A DNA stretch of 27,162 nucleotides, taken from NCBI GenBank assembly GCA_046714175.1, contig JBKKBI010000101.1:1-27162 (forward strand). The letters run 5' to 3'. Both the position numbers and the translations under genes were made by a program. Below, piece by piece: positions 7,831-15,006 of this stretch; within the stretch, counting starts at the first letter, position 1; the number at the start of each line of letters is the position of its first letter. Source of the stretch: UBA11373 sp046714175. GTDB lineage: Bacteria; Actinomycetota; Acidimicrobiia; Spongiisociales; UBA11373. The notes under the pieces were generated by a model, which was not told the DNA's origin, ran no database searches, and was given only the letters and a program-made list of their open reading frames with translations.

Positions 7831-8907
7831 ATGCCCGATCCCCTCACCGAGACCGTCGGCGCCGTCGTCGATCCCTACCTGCGTCGGCCGATCGGCATCC
7901 TGGGAATGGTCGATGCGGTGAGCAGCGCCGCCGGGGCGGCTCACATCGGCCTCCGGGTCCCGGCGCCGGGTTGGCATTCCGCACCTGTTGTGGACGCGAT
8001 CCGCGCCGCCGTCGCCGGCGTGGGCCTGGAGCGCGGTGAGGTCGAGGTGGCGTTCATGGACGACGCGGCCCGGGCCGCGCTCGCCGAGCAGTTGCGCCGC
8101 GACCGGCCCAAGATGCCCGGAGGACAGGGTTCCCGCACCCGTGTGATCGCGGTCGCCTCCGGCAAGGGAGGGGTGGGCAAGTCCTCGGTGACGGCCAACC
8201 TCGCCGTCGCTTTGACCCGCTCCGGGCACGATGTCGCCGTGGTGGACGCCGACGTCTGGGGCTACTCGATCCCCCGAATGCTCGGGATCGAGCATCCCCC
8301 ACAGGCGGTGGACACGATGATCGTGCCGTCGAGCGCCCACGGGGTGCGGGCGATTTCGATGGACTTCTTCGTGCCGGTCGACGAGGCAGTGGTGTGGCGG
8401 GGACCAATGCTGCACAAGGCATTGGAACAGTTCCTCGGCGACGTCTTCTGGGACGAACCCGAATTCCTGCTCATCGACATGCCCCCAGGCACTGGGGACG
8501 TCGCCATTTCGATGTCGCAATTTCTTCCCCGCTCCCAGACAGTGGTCGTGACCACGCCGCAACTGACCGCGCAGCGGGTTGCCAAGCGCGCCGCCGGCAT
8601 GGCCAAGAAGGTCAATCAGGAGATCCTCGGCGTGATCGAGAACATGTCTTGGTTCACCGGCGACGACGGCAGGCGCTACGAGATCTTCGGGTCCGGTGGG
8701 GGAGAGGCCCTCGCCACCGAACTCGAGGTGCCGCTGCTGGGTTCCATCCCGCTCCTGCCCGCGATGCGCCGCGGCGCCGACGACGGGATCCCGGTGGCAC
8801 TCGCCGCCCCCGGCTCGGAAGCGGCCAACGCCTTCGATGCGATCGCCGAGCGCGTCATCGAGTTGCGGCCACGGGTGCGATCGCATCCTGATCTGGTGAT
8901 TCGGTAG
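7831..8907 (+). CDS. mrp: Mrp/NBP35 family P-loop ATPase (iron-sulfur carrier family)
   Basis: A 358-residue Mrp/ApbC-family ATPase. Residues 1 to about 90 form a MIP18/DUF59-like domain (DPLTETVGAVVDPYLRRPIG). The ATPase domain follows, with the deviant Walker A loop SGKGGVGKS (about residues 110-118), VVDADVWGYSIPRMLG, the switch motif LLIDMPPGTGD, and VIENMSWFTG. Family members carry or assemble Fe-S clusters, usually with a CxxC pair shortly after the ENMS motif. Here that region reads TGDDGRRYEIFGSGGG, and the translation contains no cysteine at all, so cluster binding in the usual way is not possible. The start is ATG at 7831 after a GAGGT sequence; the frame is open further upstream, but that is shadow of the DUF2207 glycine tail. 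Confidence 0.92.
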   Translation: MPDPLTETVGAVVDPYLRRPIGILGMVDAVSSAAGAAHIGLRVPAPGWHSAPVVDAIRAAVAGVGLERGEVEVAFMDDAARAALAEQLRRDRPKMPGGQGSRTRVIAVASGKGGVGKSSVTANLAVALTRSGHDVAVVDADVWGYSIPRMLGIEHPPQAVDTMIVPSSAHGVRAISMDFFVPVDEAVVWRGPMLHKALEQFLGDVFWDEPEFLLIDMPPGTGDVAISMSQFLPRSQTVVVTTPQLTAQRVAKRAAGMAKKVNQEILGVIENMSWFTGDDGRRYEIFGSGGGEALATELEVPLLGSIPLLPAMRRGADDGIPVALAAPGSEAANAFDAIAERVIELRPRVRSHPDLVIR

Positions 8908-9003
8908 CGAGCGGGCCGTTCGCGGCTGGCCGCATGGTCTTCGCCGCGTCGTCCTCGCCCATCACTCGCAATCCGCAGCGGTCGCTCTCTGGCGGTGGGG
9001 CTC

Positions 9004-9009
9004 TACCAT
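9004..9009 (+). promoter_or_regulatory. probable -10 element for the DUF3107 gene (leaderless)
   Basis: TACCAT ends 6 bases before the ATG at 9016, the same geometry as at the EamA transporter gene. No Shine-Dalgarno sequence precedes the ATG, so a leaderless transcript is likely. Confidence 0.45.
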
Positions 9010-9015
9010 TCCCCC

Positions 9016-9240
9016 ATGAGCACCAAGGTCAAAATCGGTTTGACGCATGCGGGGCGCGAGGTGGAGGTCGAGGTCGAGGATGCCGAAGCCTTCATGCGTG
9101 AGTTCGAAGCCGCCGTGTCCGGTTCGCAGAAGCTGTGGTGGGTCACCGACCAGGCCGGTTATCGCCACGGGTTGATGGTGGATCGTGTCGCCTACGTCGA
9201 AGTGGCGCCGGATCGCGATCGAACCATCGGTTTCGGTTAG
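9016..9240 (+). CDS. DUF3107 family protein
   Basis: A 74-residue protein of the actinobacterial DUF3107 family. The pattern is MSTKVKIGLTHAGREVEVEVED, then FMREFEAAV, then a strand-rich end with HGLMVDRVAYVEV and a closing GFG. This matches the family's short beta-alpha-beta layout and usual size of about 75 residues. The function is unknown. The frame is open further upstream to 8995, but the ATG at 9016 is preferred because the family begins at this point and a TACCAT hexamer lies 6 bases before it. It is convergent with whiB, with 16 bases between the stops. Confidence 0.8.
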   Translation: MSTKVKIGLTHAGREVEVEVEDAEAFMREFEAAVSGSQKLWWVTDQAGYRHGLMVDRVAYVEVAPDRDRTIGFG

Positions 9241-9256
9241 GCGCCGTCAGCCCGGC

Positions 9257-9523
9257 TCAGGAAGCGCGGCGGCGGCGCTCCGCCAACCAGCGCTTGCGCA
9301 GGCGGCGACGGTCGTCCTCGGCGTAACCACCCCACACCCCAGCCTCCTGGTTGGTCTCCAGGGCGTAGTTGAGGCACTCCTCGCGGACTGAGCACTGGGC
9401 GCAGATGGCGCGGGCCAGGTCGATCTGCTCCACGGCCGGACCGGTGGTCCCGATGGGGAAGAAAAGGCTGGGATCTGAGTCACGGCAGGCTGCAAGTTCC
9501 CGCCAATCGGTGATCGTCAACAT
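9257..9523 (-). CDS. WhiB family redox-sensing transcriptional regulator, WhiB1-like
   Basis: An 88-residue WhiB protein, a family restricted to actinobacteria and their phages, which holds a [4Fe-4S] cluster and acts with the primary sigma factor. The four cluster cysteines are present in the standard spacing: Cys13, Cys41, Cys44 and Cys50. The GVWGG turn follows at residues 62-66, and the C-terminus is basic (RRRLRKRWLAERRRRAS), as expected for DNA contact. The FFPIGTTGPAVEQI segment resembles WhiB1 more than WhiB2, 3 or 7. The start is ATG at 9523, giving the family's usual N-terminal WRELAACRD. A perfect CRP-type palindrome lies 35 bases upstream of the ATG. In Mycobacterium tuberculosis whiB1 is known to be controlled by CRP. 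Confidence 0.93.
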   Translation of the reverse strand: MLTITDWRELAACRDSDPSLFFPIGTTGPAVEQIDLARAICAQCSVREECLNYALETNQEAGVWGGYAEDDRRRLRKRWLAERRRRAS

Positions 9524-9557
9524 TGTCCGGAGCCCTCCCGACCCCCTGGCCTGTGAA

Positions 9558-9573
9558 TGTGAAACCTTTCACA
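9558..9573. promoter_or_regulatory. perfect CRP-type operator upstream of whiB
   Basis: TGTGAAACCTTTCACA is an exact match to the CRP/FNR-family pattern TGTGA-N6-TCACA, with 7-base perfect arms around a CC centre. Its centre lies about 42 bases upstream of the whiB ATG. It sits in the whiB-yqeY divergent region but is about 112 bases from the yqeY start, so whiB is the likelier target. No clear TANNNT -10 is visible between it and whiB; TAAATT at 9590-9585 (minus) lies just upstream of the site instead. Confidence 0.6.
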
Positions 9574-9669
9574 AGGTCGGGGGCAATTTAGGCCGGAGCG
9601 CCGCCGTGGTCAAGGGGTTTCTAGGTCCTGGTTGCCCCGGGAACGGCCGGAAACCAGGTTCGGTGGCCC

Positions 9670-9675
9670 TAATCT
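9670..9675 (+). promoter_or_regulatory. probable -10 element for yqeY-ligase operon
   Basis: TAATCT ends 9 bases before the ATG at 9685, which predicts a transcript with only a few untranslated bases. No Shine-Dalgarno sequence is seen upstream of that ATG. Confidence 0.4.
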
Positions 9676-9684
9676 GCCTCCACC

Positions 9685-10146
9685 ATGCCTATCCATGAGG
9701 AATTGGCCGCAGAACTCAAAGACGCCATGCGCCAGAAGGACCGGCGGCGGCTGGACGTGATTCGCCAGGTCGAAACCGAGGTTTCGCGAGCCAAGTCGGA
9801 GCCAGGGTTCACCGGCGAGGTCGACGACGACCTGTACACCCGGGTGATCGCCGCCTACATCAAGAAGATGGACAAGGCCCGGGAGGAATTCGCCCTGGCC
9901 GGGGAGCGCGGCAAGGACGCGGTCGAAAAGCTCGGCTTCGAGATCGAGTATCTGTCCCGGTGGGGTCCCCAGGGAGCCGACGATGCCGCGGTACGCGAGG
10001 TGATCCGGGTGGCGCTCATGGAGTTGCGAGCGGACGACCCCAAGCAAGCGGGTCAGGTGATCGGCCACATCATGAAGAACGGCCCCAAGGGCCTCGACGG
10101 TGCCCAGGTGAGCCGTCTCGTCCGGGAGGCGCTGGGGCCTGAGTGA
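9685..10146 (+). CDS. GatB/YqeY domain-containing protein
   Basis: A 153-residue YqeY-family protein, the free-standing version of the tRNA-binding C-terminal domain of the GatB amidotransferase subunit. The sequence begins with the characteristic LAAELKDAMRQKDRRRLDVIRQV, continues with VIAAYIKKMDKAREEFALAGE and IEYLSRWGPQ, and ends with the small helical subdomain GQVIGHIMKNGPKGLDGAQVSRLVREAL (the MGxVMxxxKGxxDG-like signature). The length is normal. The cellular role of stand-alone YqeY proteins is not well defined. Its stop overlaps the GTG start of the downstream DNA ligase by 4 bases, so the two are probably co-translated, although no shared pathway is obvious. Confidence 0.92.
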   Translation: MPIHEELAAELKDAMRQKDRRRLDVIRQVETEVSRAKSEPGFTGEVDDDLYTRVIAAYIKKMDKAREEFALAGERGKDAVEKLGFEIEYLSRWGPQGADDAAVREVIRVALMELRADDPKQAGQVIGHIMKNGPKGLDGAQVSRLVREALGPE

Positions 10147-11072
10147 GCCTCCCCCGGTACGAGCCGATGCTGGCCACGCAGTGGCCCCGCCCCTTCACCG
10201 CACCGGGGTGGTGGTTCGAGCCGAAGTGGGATGGCATTCGCGGCATCCTCTCCTGGGACGGTCCCCGGATCACGATCCATACCCGCACCGGCGCCGAGGT
10301 GGCAGCGCGCTATCCCGAGTTGCGGCCACCCCGGTCTCTGCCGCACGGCATCCTCGACGGCGAGGTGGTGGTGCTCGAAGGCGAGCGAGCATCGTTCGAG
10401 CGCTTACAACAGCGCAGCGCGCTCAGCCCCGCCGGTCTCCGCGATCATCCCGTCACCTTCGTCGCCTTCGATCTGCTCCACGATGACATCGGGTCCCTGG
10501 TGGAGCGTCCGATCGAGGAGCGCCGCGCCGCGCTTGACGCCATCGGGCTGGCGGCACCCTTCCTGGTGCCCGTGGTGCAAGCGGACGGCGACGATCTGTG
10601 GGCTCGGGTGACGGAGCTCGACCTCGAAGGGATGGTGGCGAAGCAGGCCGGCAGCCCCTACCGGCCCGGGGTCCGTTCGGCCGATTGGCGCAAGGTGGCC
10701 CATCTCCACACCGTGCGCGCGGTGGTCGCCGGGTTCACGCCCGGCGAGGGGGGCCGCAGCCACACCTTCGGGGCGTTGGTGTTGGGTCTGTGGTCCGGTG
10801 ACCGGCTGCGCTGGATCGGCAACGTCGGCACTGGCTTCAGCGATCGCGAGGTGACGGCGGTGCGCGCCGCCCTCGATGAAATGACCCGCTCCGAACCTGC
10901 CCTTCATGCCGACGCCGAGCTTTCCAAGATGACTGCGGTCGAACCGGTGCTGGTGGCGGCCGTCGAGTACCGCAACTGGACCACCGCCGGTCGGATCCGT
11001 CACCCCCGCTTCAAGGGGTTTACCGACGACGACCCGGCCCAGGTGACCTGGGAGAGGGAAGGACCGAGCTGA
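10143..11072 (+). CDS. ATP-dependent DNA ligase, LigC/LigD ligase-domain type
   Basis: A 309-residue ATP-dependent DNA ligase with only the nucleotidyltransferase and OB-fold domains. Motif I is EPKWDGIRG, with the adenylated lysine at residue 28. Other motifs are LDGEVVV, FVAFDLL, the LEGMVAKQ motif IV-like segment and DWRKV. The OB-fold begins near AVVAGFTPGEGG and contains FGALVLGL and WIGNVGTGF, which is the form found in the LigD ligase domain and LigC. The polymerase and 3'-phosphoesterase domains of full LigD are absent. Ku lies 1 kb downstream, so a role in end joining or gap repair is plausible. The GTG start at 10143 overlaps the yqeY stop. Confidence 0.92.
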   Translation: MSLPRYEPMLATQWPRPFTAPGWWFEPKWDGIRGILSWDGPRITIHTRTGAEVAARYPELRPPRSLPHGILDGEVVVLEGERASFERLQQRSALSPAGLRDHPVTFVAFDLLHDDIGSLVERPIEERRAALDAIGLAAPFLVPVVQADGDDLWARVTELDLEGMVAKQAGSPYRPGVRSADWRKVAHLHTVRAVVAGFTPGEGGRSHTFGALVLGLWSGDRLRWIGNVGTGFSDREVTAVRAALDEMTRSEPALHADAELSKMTAVEPVLVAAVEYRNWTTAGRIRHPRFKGFTDDDPAQVTWEREGPS

Positions 11073-11119
11073 GTCGTCATCAGCCGTTTGCCCGTCGCCC
11101 CCGTCCCGCGCTCGCCAGG

Positions 11120-11125
11120 TAGCCT
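11120..11125 (+). promoter_or_regulatory. probable -10 element for EamA transporter (leaderless)
   Basis: TAGCCT ends 6 bases before the ATG at 11132. The same hexamer precedes lemA by 7 bases. This predicts transcription starting at or next to the start codon. Confidence 0.45.
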
Positions 11126-11131
11126 GCGCCG

Positions 11132-12040
11132 ATGGCTGTCACAGGGGCTCCGAGTCGGATCACGCTTGGGGCGTTCGGGCTGTTGGTGCTCATCGGCGGG
11201 TTCAACTTCGTTGCGGTGAGATTCTCCAACCGCGAACTCGATCCACTCTTCGGTGCCGGGGTCCGCTTCGGAATCGCCGCCGTCGTCCTGCTCGTCTGGG
11301 CGTTGGTGGTTCGGGCCGCGTTGCCGCGAGGCCAGCAGTTGACGGTCGCCATCGCCTACGGGGTCCTCACCTTCACTTTCGGATATGCGCTGGCCTATTG
11401 GGCACTGCAGGAGTTGCCGGCAGGTCTCGGTGCCGTGGTGTTCGGGGCGTCGCCGCTCCTCACAGTGCTGCTGGCGGCGGCGCATCGTTTGGAGCGGATC
11501 AGCGTGCGCGGCATTGGTGCCGCCCTCCTCGCGGTGGCGGGGATCGTGATCCTGGCCGATCCCGGCGGAGGTGACGTGCAGGTCGCCCGCCTGGCGGCGG
11601 TCGTGGGTGCCGCGCTCGCCGCCGCGGAGAGCGCGGTGCTGCTCAAGATGGTGCCGCCGGCGGCTCCGATCGCCACCAACGGCGTGGCGATGGCCGTAGG
11701 CGCTTTTGGGCTGCTGACTTGGTCGGCACTCGGTGGCGATGCCTGGGTGGTACCGGGCGAGACCGCCACCTGGGTGGCGGTGCTGTACCTGGCGATTCCC
11801 GGCTCCGTGGGGCTGTTCGCTCTCTACCTGTTCGTCCTGGCGCGGTGGACGGTGTCGGCGTCGTCGTACATGGCGGCGCTGATGCCGGTGGTGGCGATGC
11901 TGGGCGGTGCACTGATTCTCGATGAAGCGATAACGCTCAACGGCGTGATCGGCGGCGCGGTAGTCATCGCCGCGGTGTACGTGGGCGCGCTACGGGGGTC
12001 ATCGGACCGCGTCATCAGTCAGTCGGCGCTCGACTCATGA
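11132..12040 (+). CDS. EamA/DMT family transporter
   Basis: A 302-residue polytopic membrane protein of the drug/metabolite transporter superfamily. It has about ten hydrophobic segments arranged as two EamA repeats. The first begins at GAFGLLVLIGGFNFVAVRFSN and ends near IGAALLAVAGIVILADPGG; the second starts about VARLAAVVGAALAAAESAVLL and ends with LMPVVAMLGGALILDEAITLNGVIGGAVVIAAVYVG. The substrate cannot be told from sequence; relatives export amino acids, metabolites or drugs. The ATG at 11132 was chosen for its hydrophobic N-terminus and the TAGCCT hexamer 6 bases upstream. It is convergent with ku, with 12 bases between the stops. Confidence 0.9.
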   Translation: MAVTGAPSRITLGAFGLLVLIGGFNFVAVRFSNRELDPLFGAGVRFGIAAVVLLVWALVVRAALPRGQQLTVAIAYGVLTFTFGYALAYWALQELPAGLGAVVFGASPLLTVLLAAAHRLERISVRGIGAALLAVAGIVILADPGGGDVQVARLAAVVGAALAAAESAVLLKMVPPAAPIATNGVAMAVGAFGLLTWSALGGDAWVVPGETATWVAVLYLAIPGSVGLFALYLFVLARWTVSASSYMAALMPVVAMLGGALILDEAITLNGVIGGAVVIAAVYVGALRGSSDRVISQSALDS

Positions 12041-12052
12041 CCTAGGACTGGT

Positions 12053-12838
12053 TCAGCCTGCCTTGCGCTTCGCCTTGGTCGCTTCGACGCTGGCCTTGAG
12101 CGCCTCCATCAAGTCGACCACCCCGGTGGGTTGCGGGGTCGCAGTGGCCACGATCTCTTGGCCATCCATCTTGCGCTTGGCCAGTTCCTCCACCGCCTGA
12201 CGGGAATCGTCCACCCATTGGGTCGGGTCGAATGGTGCGGTGAGGTTGTCGATGATCATGCCCGCCATCCGGAGCTCCTCGGGGCGCACCTCCACCTCTT
12301 CGGTCAATTCCTCGAAGTCAGGTTCCCGGATCTCGTCCGGCCAGTACATCGTCTCCATCACGATCACGCCGTCGTCGGCCCGCAGCGTCGCCGGATACTC
12401 GCGATCCCGGATCGCCACCCGGGCCAGGCCGACCATGCCGCGCTCCTTGAGCGCCGAGGCGAGGATGCGGTACGCCTTGGTCCCCGTCTTCTCCGGTGCC
12501 AGGTAGTAGGCAGAGCGGTAATAGATCGGGTCGATCTCTGCGGCTTGGACGAATTGCACCACATCGACCATCCCCGAGCCCTTGGCCTTCAGCGCGGCCT
12601 CGAGTTCGTCGTCGGTGAACACGACATAGCGATCCTTCTCGAACTCGTATCCCTTGACGATCTCCTCGAACGGGACCTCGGTCCCGTCGCTTTCCGCCAC
12701 CCGCTTGTACTTGATGCGGGCGTGGTCTCCGGACCGCAGCTGGCGGAACTTGGGTCGAAGGTCGTCGGTGGCGGTGTACAGCGCCACCGGGATGGTGACC
12801 AGTCCGAAAGAGATGGCGCCTTTCCAGATGGGACGCAT
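12053..12838 (-). CDS. ku: non-homologous end joining protein Ku
   Basis: A 261-residue bacterial Ku, which forms a homodimeric ring around DNA ends and recruits LigD-type ligases. It opens with the family signature MRPIWKGAISFGLVTIPVALYTAT and continues with RIKYKRVAESDGTEVPFEEIVKGYEF, then DPIYYRSAYYLAPEKTGTKAYRIL and MVGLARVAIRDREYPATLR, typical of the beta-barrel core. The C-terminus (LMEALKASVEATKAKRKAG) is short with only a small basic tail, unlike Ku proteins that carry long lysine-rich extensions. The ATG at 12838 follows TAACAT by 9 bases, so the leader is very short. It is divergent from trpE. A DNA ligase gene lies 1 kb away on the other strand. Confidence 0.95.
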   Translation of the reverse strand: MRPIWKGAISFGLVTIPVALYTATDDLRPKFRQLRSGDHARIKYKRVAESDGTEVPFEEIVKGYEFEKDRYVVFTDDELEAALKAKGSGMVDVVQFVQAAEIDPIYYRSAYYLAPEKTGTKAYRILASALKERGMVGLARVAIRDREYPATLRADDGVIVMETMYWPDEIREPDFEELTEEVEVRPEELRMAGMIIDNLTAPFDPTQWVDDSRQAVEELAKRKMDGQEIVATATPQPTGVVDLMEALKASVEATKAKRKAG

Positions 12839-12847
12839 TGAAGGCTC

Positions 12848-12853
12848 ATGTTA
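12848..12853 (-). promoter_or_regulatory. possible -10 element for ku
   Basis: On the minus strand TAACAT ends 9 bases before the ku ATG, the same spacing as at acnA and yqeY. A nearly leaderless transcript would result. Confidence 0.35.
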
Positions 12854-12908
12854 GGTATCCGACTTCCCCCAGTCAGGCGACCGTCGCTTCCCCACACCCG
12901 CACCCCGC

Positions 12909-12914
12909 TACCCT
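12909..12914 (+). promoter_or_regulatory. possible -10 element for the trp operon
   Basis: TACCCT lies 23 bases before the trpE GTG within the 99-base ku-trpE gap. No leader peptide with tryptophan codons, no terminator/antiterminator pair and no obvious operator palindrome was seen in this gap. Confidence 0.3.
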
Positions 12915-12937
12915 GCCGCCACGCTCCGAGACCACCC

Positions 12938-14422
12938 GTGAACCCCCCGATTGCCCGCTCGACAACCGACGACGCTGCCCGCCACGGCCTCGCCTACGCG
13001 GTCTGGCCGGCCGACCTCGCCACCCCCGTGCGCCTTTTCCTGGCGCTGCGTGCCGCCGGCCACCAGGTTTGCCTCCTTGAGTCCGTCGAGGGCCCCGCCC
13101 GTCTCGCCCGCTACTCCTTCGTCGGCGTCGATCCGGTGGCCCGCTTCCGTGGCGGACCACTCGGGAGCGTCCTTTCGACCGCCGCAGGCGAGCGGAGGCT
13201 TGACGGTCCCGTGCACGCCGCGCTCCGAGCGGCCGCCGGCAAGCCAGGGCTCCAGCCGCCGCGCGGGCTCCCACCCTTTCTCGGCGGCTGGATCGGCTGG
13301 TTCGCCTACGAATGGTCGTCGAGCCTTGAGCACCGCGTTCCGCGCGCAGCGCGCGATCCCTGGAACGTCCCCGACGCGACCTTCGACCTCTATGAGGATG
13401 TCGTTGCCTTCGACCACGCGGCGCAGCGACTTTTCTTCGTCACACGCTGCGCCGCGCCGGGAGATCTCGCGGCCGCGCAGGAGAAGCTCGACGCTTTGGC
13501 GCAGGACGCATTCGGCTCCGGGGCGGAACGCCCGGCTCAGAGCGGCGACCTGCGCCTGCGTGGCGGCTTCCAGCCCTGCACCGAGCCCGCCGAGTACGAG
13601 CGCGGCGTCGCCGCCCTACGCACCGCGATCTCCCACGGCGACATCTATCAGGGCGTGCTCTCCCAGCGCTTTGAGCAGCGTTTCGAAGGCGATCCCTTCA
13701 CCCTCTACCGTGTCCTCCGCCTCGCCAACCCTTCGCCGCACATGTTCTTTTTCGAGGCCGACGGACTCACACTCGTCGGTTCCTCGCCTGAGCGCCTCGT
13801 ATCGGTGCAGTCCGGGCGCGCCGAGAATCGACCCATCGCGGGGACGCGCCCGCGCTCGGATGACCCCGGGGAGGACGAGCGCCTAGCACGCGAGCTCCGC
13901 GGCGACGCCAAGGAGCGTGCCGAGCACGACATGCTCGTCGACCTGGCGCGGAACGACCTGGGCCGCATCGCGCGCATCGGCTCCGTGCGCGTGAAGGAGC
14001 ACGCCGTCCTCGAGCGCTTTGCGCGGGTTCAGCACCTTGTCTCCCGCGTCGAGTGTGACCTCGCTTCCGGCCGTGACGCGCTCGATGTACTCGCGGCCTC
14101 CTTCCCGGCCGGCACCGTCTCTGGCGCGCCCAAGGTGCGCGCCATGGAGCTCATCGCCGGCCTGGAGCAAGACACCAGGGGACCCTACGCGGGCGCCTTC
14201 GGGTACCTCGACCGCGCGGGGAATATCGACACCGCGCTCATCATCCGCAGCTTTGTCGCCCGCGACGGCGTCCTCTCCGTGCAGGCGGGCGCGGGCATCG
14301 TGTGGGATTCCGACCCCGTCCGCGAGCGCGAGGAGACGCTCCACAAGGCGCGCGCACTCTTCGAGGCGGCGGCCCAGGCGGATTCGGAGGCGTTTCGCGG
14401 AGACGGGAAGACAGCACGATGA
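12938..14422 (+). CDS. trpE: anthranilate synthase component I
   Basis: A 494-residue TrpE, which with TrpG converts chorismate and glutamine to anthranilate, the first committed step to tryptophan. The LLES motif of the tryptophan feedback site is at residues 46-49 (VCLLESVEGPARLARYSFVG). The chorismate-binding domain shows GDIYQGVLSQRFE, RPIAGTRPRS, EHDMLVDLARNDLGRI, FPAGTVSGAPKVRAMELI, GPYAGAFGYLDRAGNIDTALIIR and AGAGIVWDSDP. It is therefore expected to be active and feedback-sensitive. The GTG at 12938 is preferred: the longer frame from 12848 reads through the promoter region and gives a proline/arginine-rich extension unlike the family. It opens an operon whose genes all overlap. Confidence 0.94.
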   Translation: MNPPIARSTTDDAARHGLAYAVWPADLATPVRLFLALRAAGHQVCLLESVEGPARLARYSFVGVDPVARFRGGPLGSVLSTAAGERRLDGPVHAALRAAAGKPGLQPPRGLPPFLGGWIGWFAYEWSSSLEHRVPRAARDPWNVPDATFDLYEDVVAFDHAAQRLFFVTRCAAPGDLAAAQEKLDALAQDAFGSGAERPAQSGDLRLRGGFQPCTEPAEYERGVAALRTAISHGDIYQGVLSQRFEQRFEGDPFTLYRVLRLANPSPHMFFFEADGLTLVGSSPERLVSVQSGRAENRPIAGTRPRSDDPGEDERLARELRGDAKERAEHDMLVDLARNDLGRIARIGSVRVKEHAVLERFARVQHLVSRVECDLASGRDALDVLAASFPAGTVSGAPKVRAMELIAGLEQDTRGPYAGAFGYLDRAGNIDTALIIRSFVARDGVLSVQAGAGIVWDSDPVREREETLHKARALFEAAAQADSEAFRGDGKTAR

Positions 14423-15006
14423 TCCTGCTCCTCGACAACTACGACTCGTTCACATTCAACCTCTACCAGGCGATGGCCGCCCTCGGCGCCGAGGTTCAGG
14501 TCCACCGCAACGACGCGCTCACAGTCGAGGGCGCCATCGCGCTCCGACCCGGCGCGATCGTCCTCTCGCCCGGACCGGGACGGCCCGCAGAGGCGGGCAT
14601 CCAGCCCGAGCTCCTGCTGCGCGCGCCAGACGATCTCCCGATCCTCGGCGTGTGCCTCGGGCACCAGGGCCTCGTCGAGCGCTATGGCGGAACGCTCGAA
14701 CGCGATCCCGCGCCGACGCACGGCAAGGCCTCCCTCGTCCATCACGACGGGGACGAGCTCTTTCGTGACCTGCCGAATCCATTCCGCGCCGGTCGTTACC
14801 ATTCGCTGCGCGCGGTGCGCGACACGCTGCCGGCGGAGCTGCGGCTGACCGCATGGACGTCCGAAGGACTCGTGATGGCCGTTCGCCACGTGGCGCTCCC
14901 GCGTTTCGGCGTGCAGTTCCATCCCGAGTCGATCCTGTCGCCACAGGGCGAACGGATACTGGCGCGCTTTCTGGAGACGGCCGGCGAGCCGGTCGCGGGC
15001 CGATGA
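14419..15006 (+). CDS. trpG: anthranilate synthase component II, glutamine amidotransferase
   Basis: A 195-residue class I glutamine amidotransferase that supplies ammonia to TrpE. The start is the family's MILLLDNYDSFTFNLYQ. The oxyanion-hole segment LSPGPGRPAEAG, the nucleophile Cys79 in GVCLGHQG, and the His-Glu pair in FGVQFHPESIL complete the triad. YHSLRAV is also typical. The protein could equally serve a PabB (folate) as PabA, since this subfamily is often shared, but its place between trpE and trpD makes tryptophan synthesis the main role. The ATG at 14419 overlaps the trpE stop in ATGA. The frame is open upstream to 14302, which is shadow of trpE. Confidence 0.94.
   Translation: MILLLDNYDSFTFNLYQAMAALGAEVQVHRNDALTVEGAIALRPGAIVLSPGPGRPAEAGIQPELLLRAPDDLPILGVCLGHQGLVERYGGTLERDPAPTHGKASLVHHDGDELFRDLPNPFRAGRYHSLRAVRDTLPAELRLTAWTSEGLVMAVRHVALPRFGVQFHPESILSPQGERILARFLETAGEPVAGR

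Noticed and set aside
12839..12937. Trp leader peptide and attenuator before trpE
   Set aside because: The 99 bases hold no short frame with tandem tryptophan codons and no alternative hairpins that I could find.
12848..12937. Longer trpE start at 12848
   Set aside because: It would translate the probable promoter region into a proline/arginine-rich segment absent from TrpE proteins; GTG 12938 is better.
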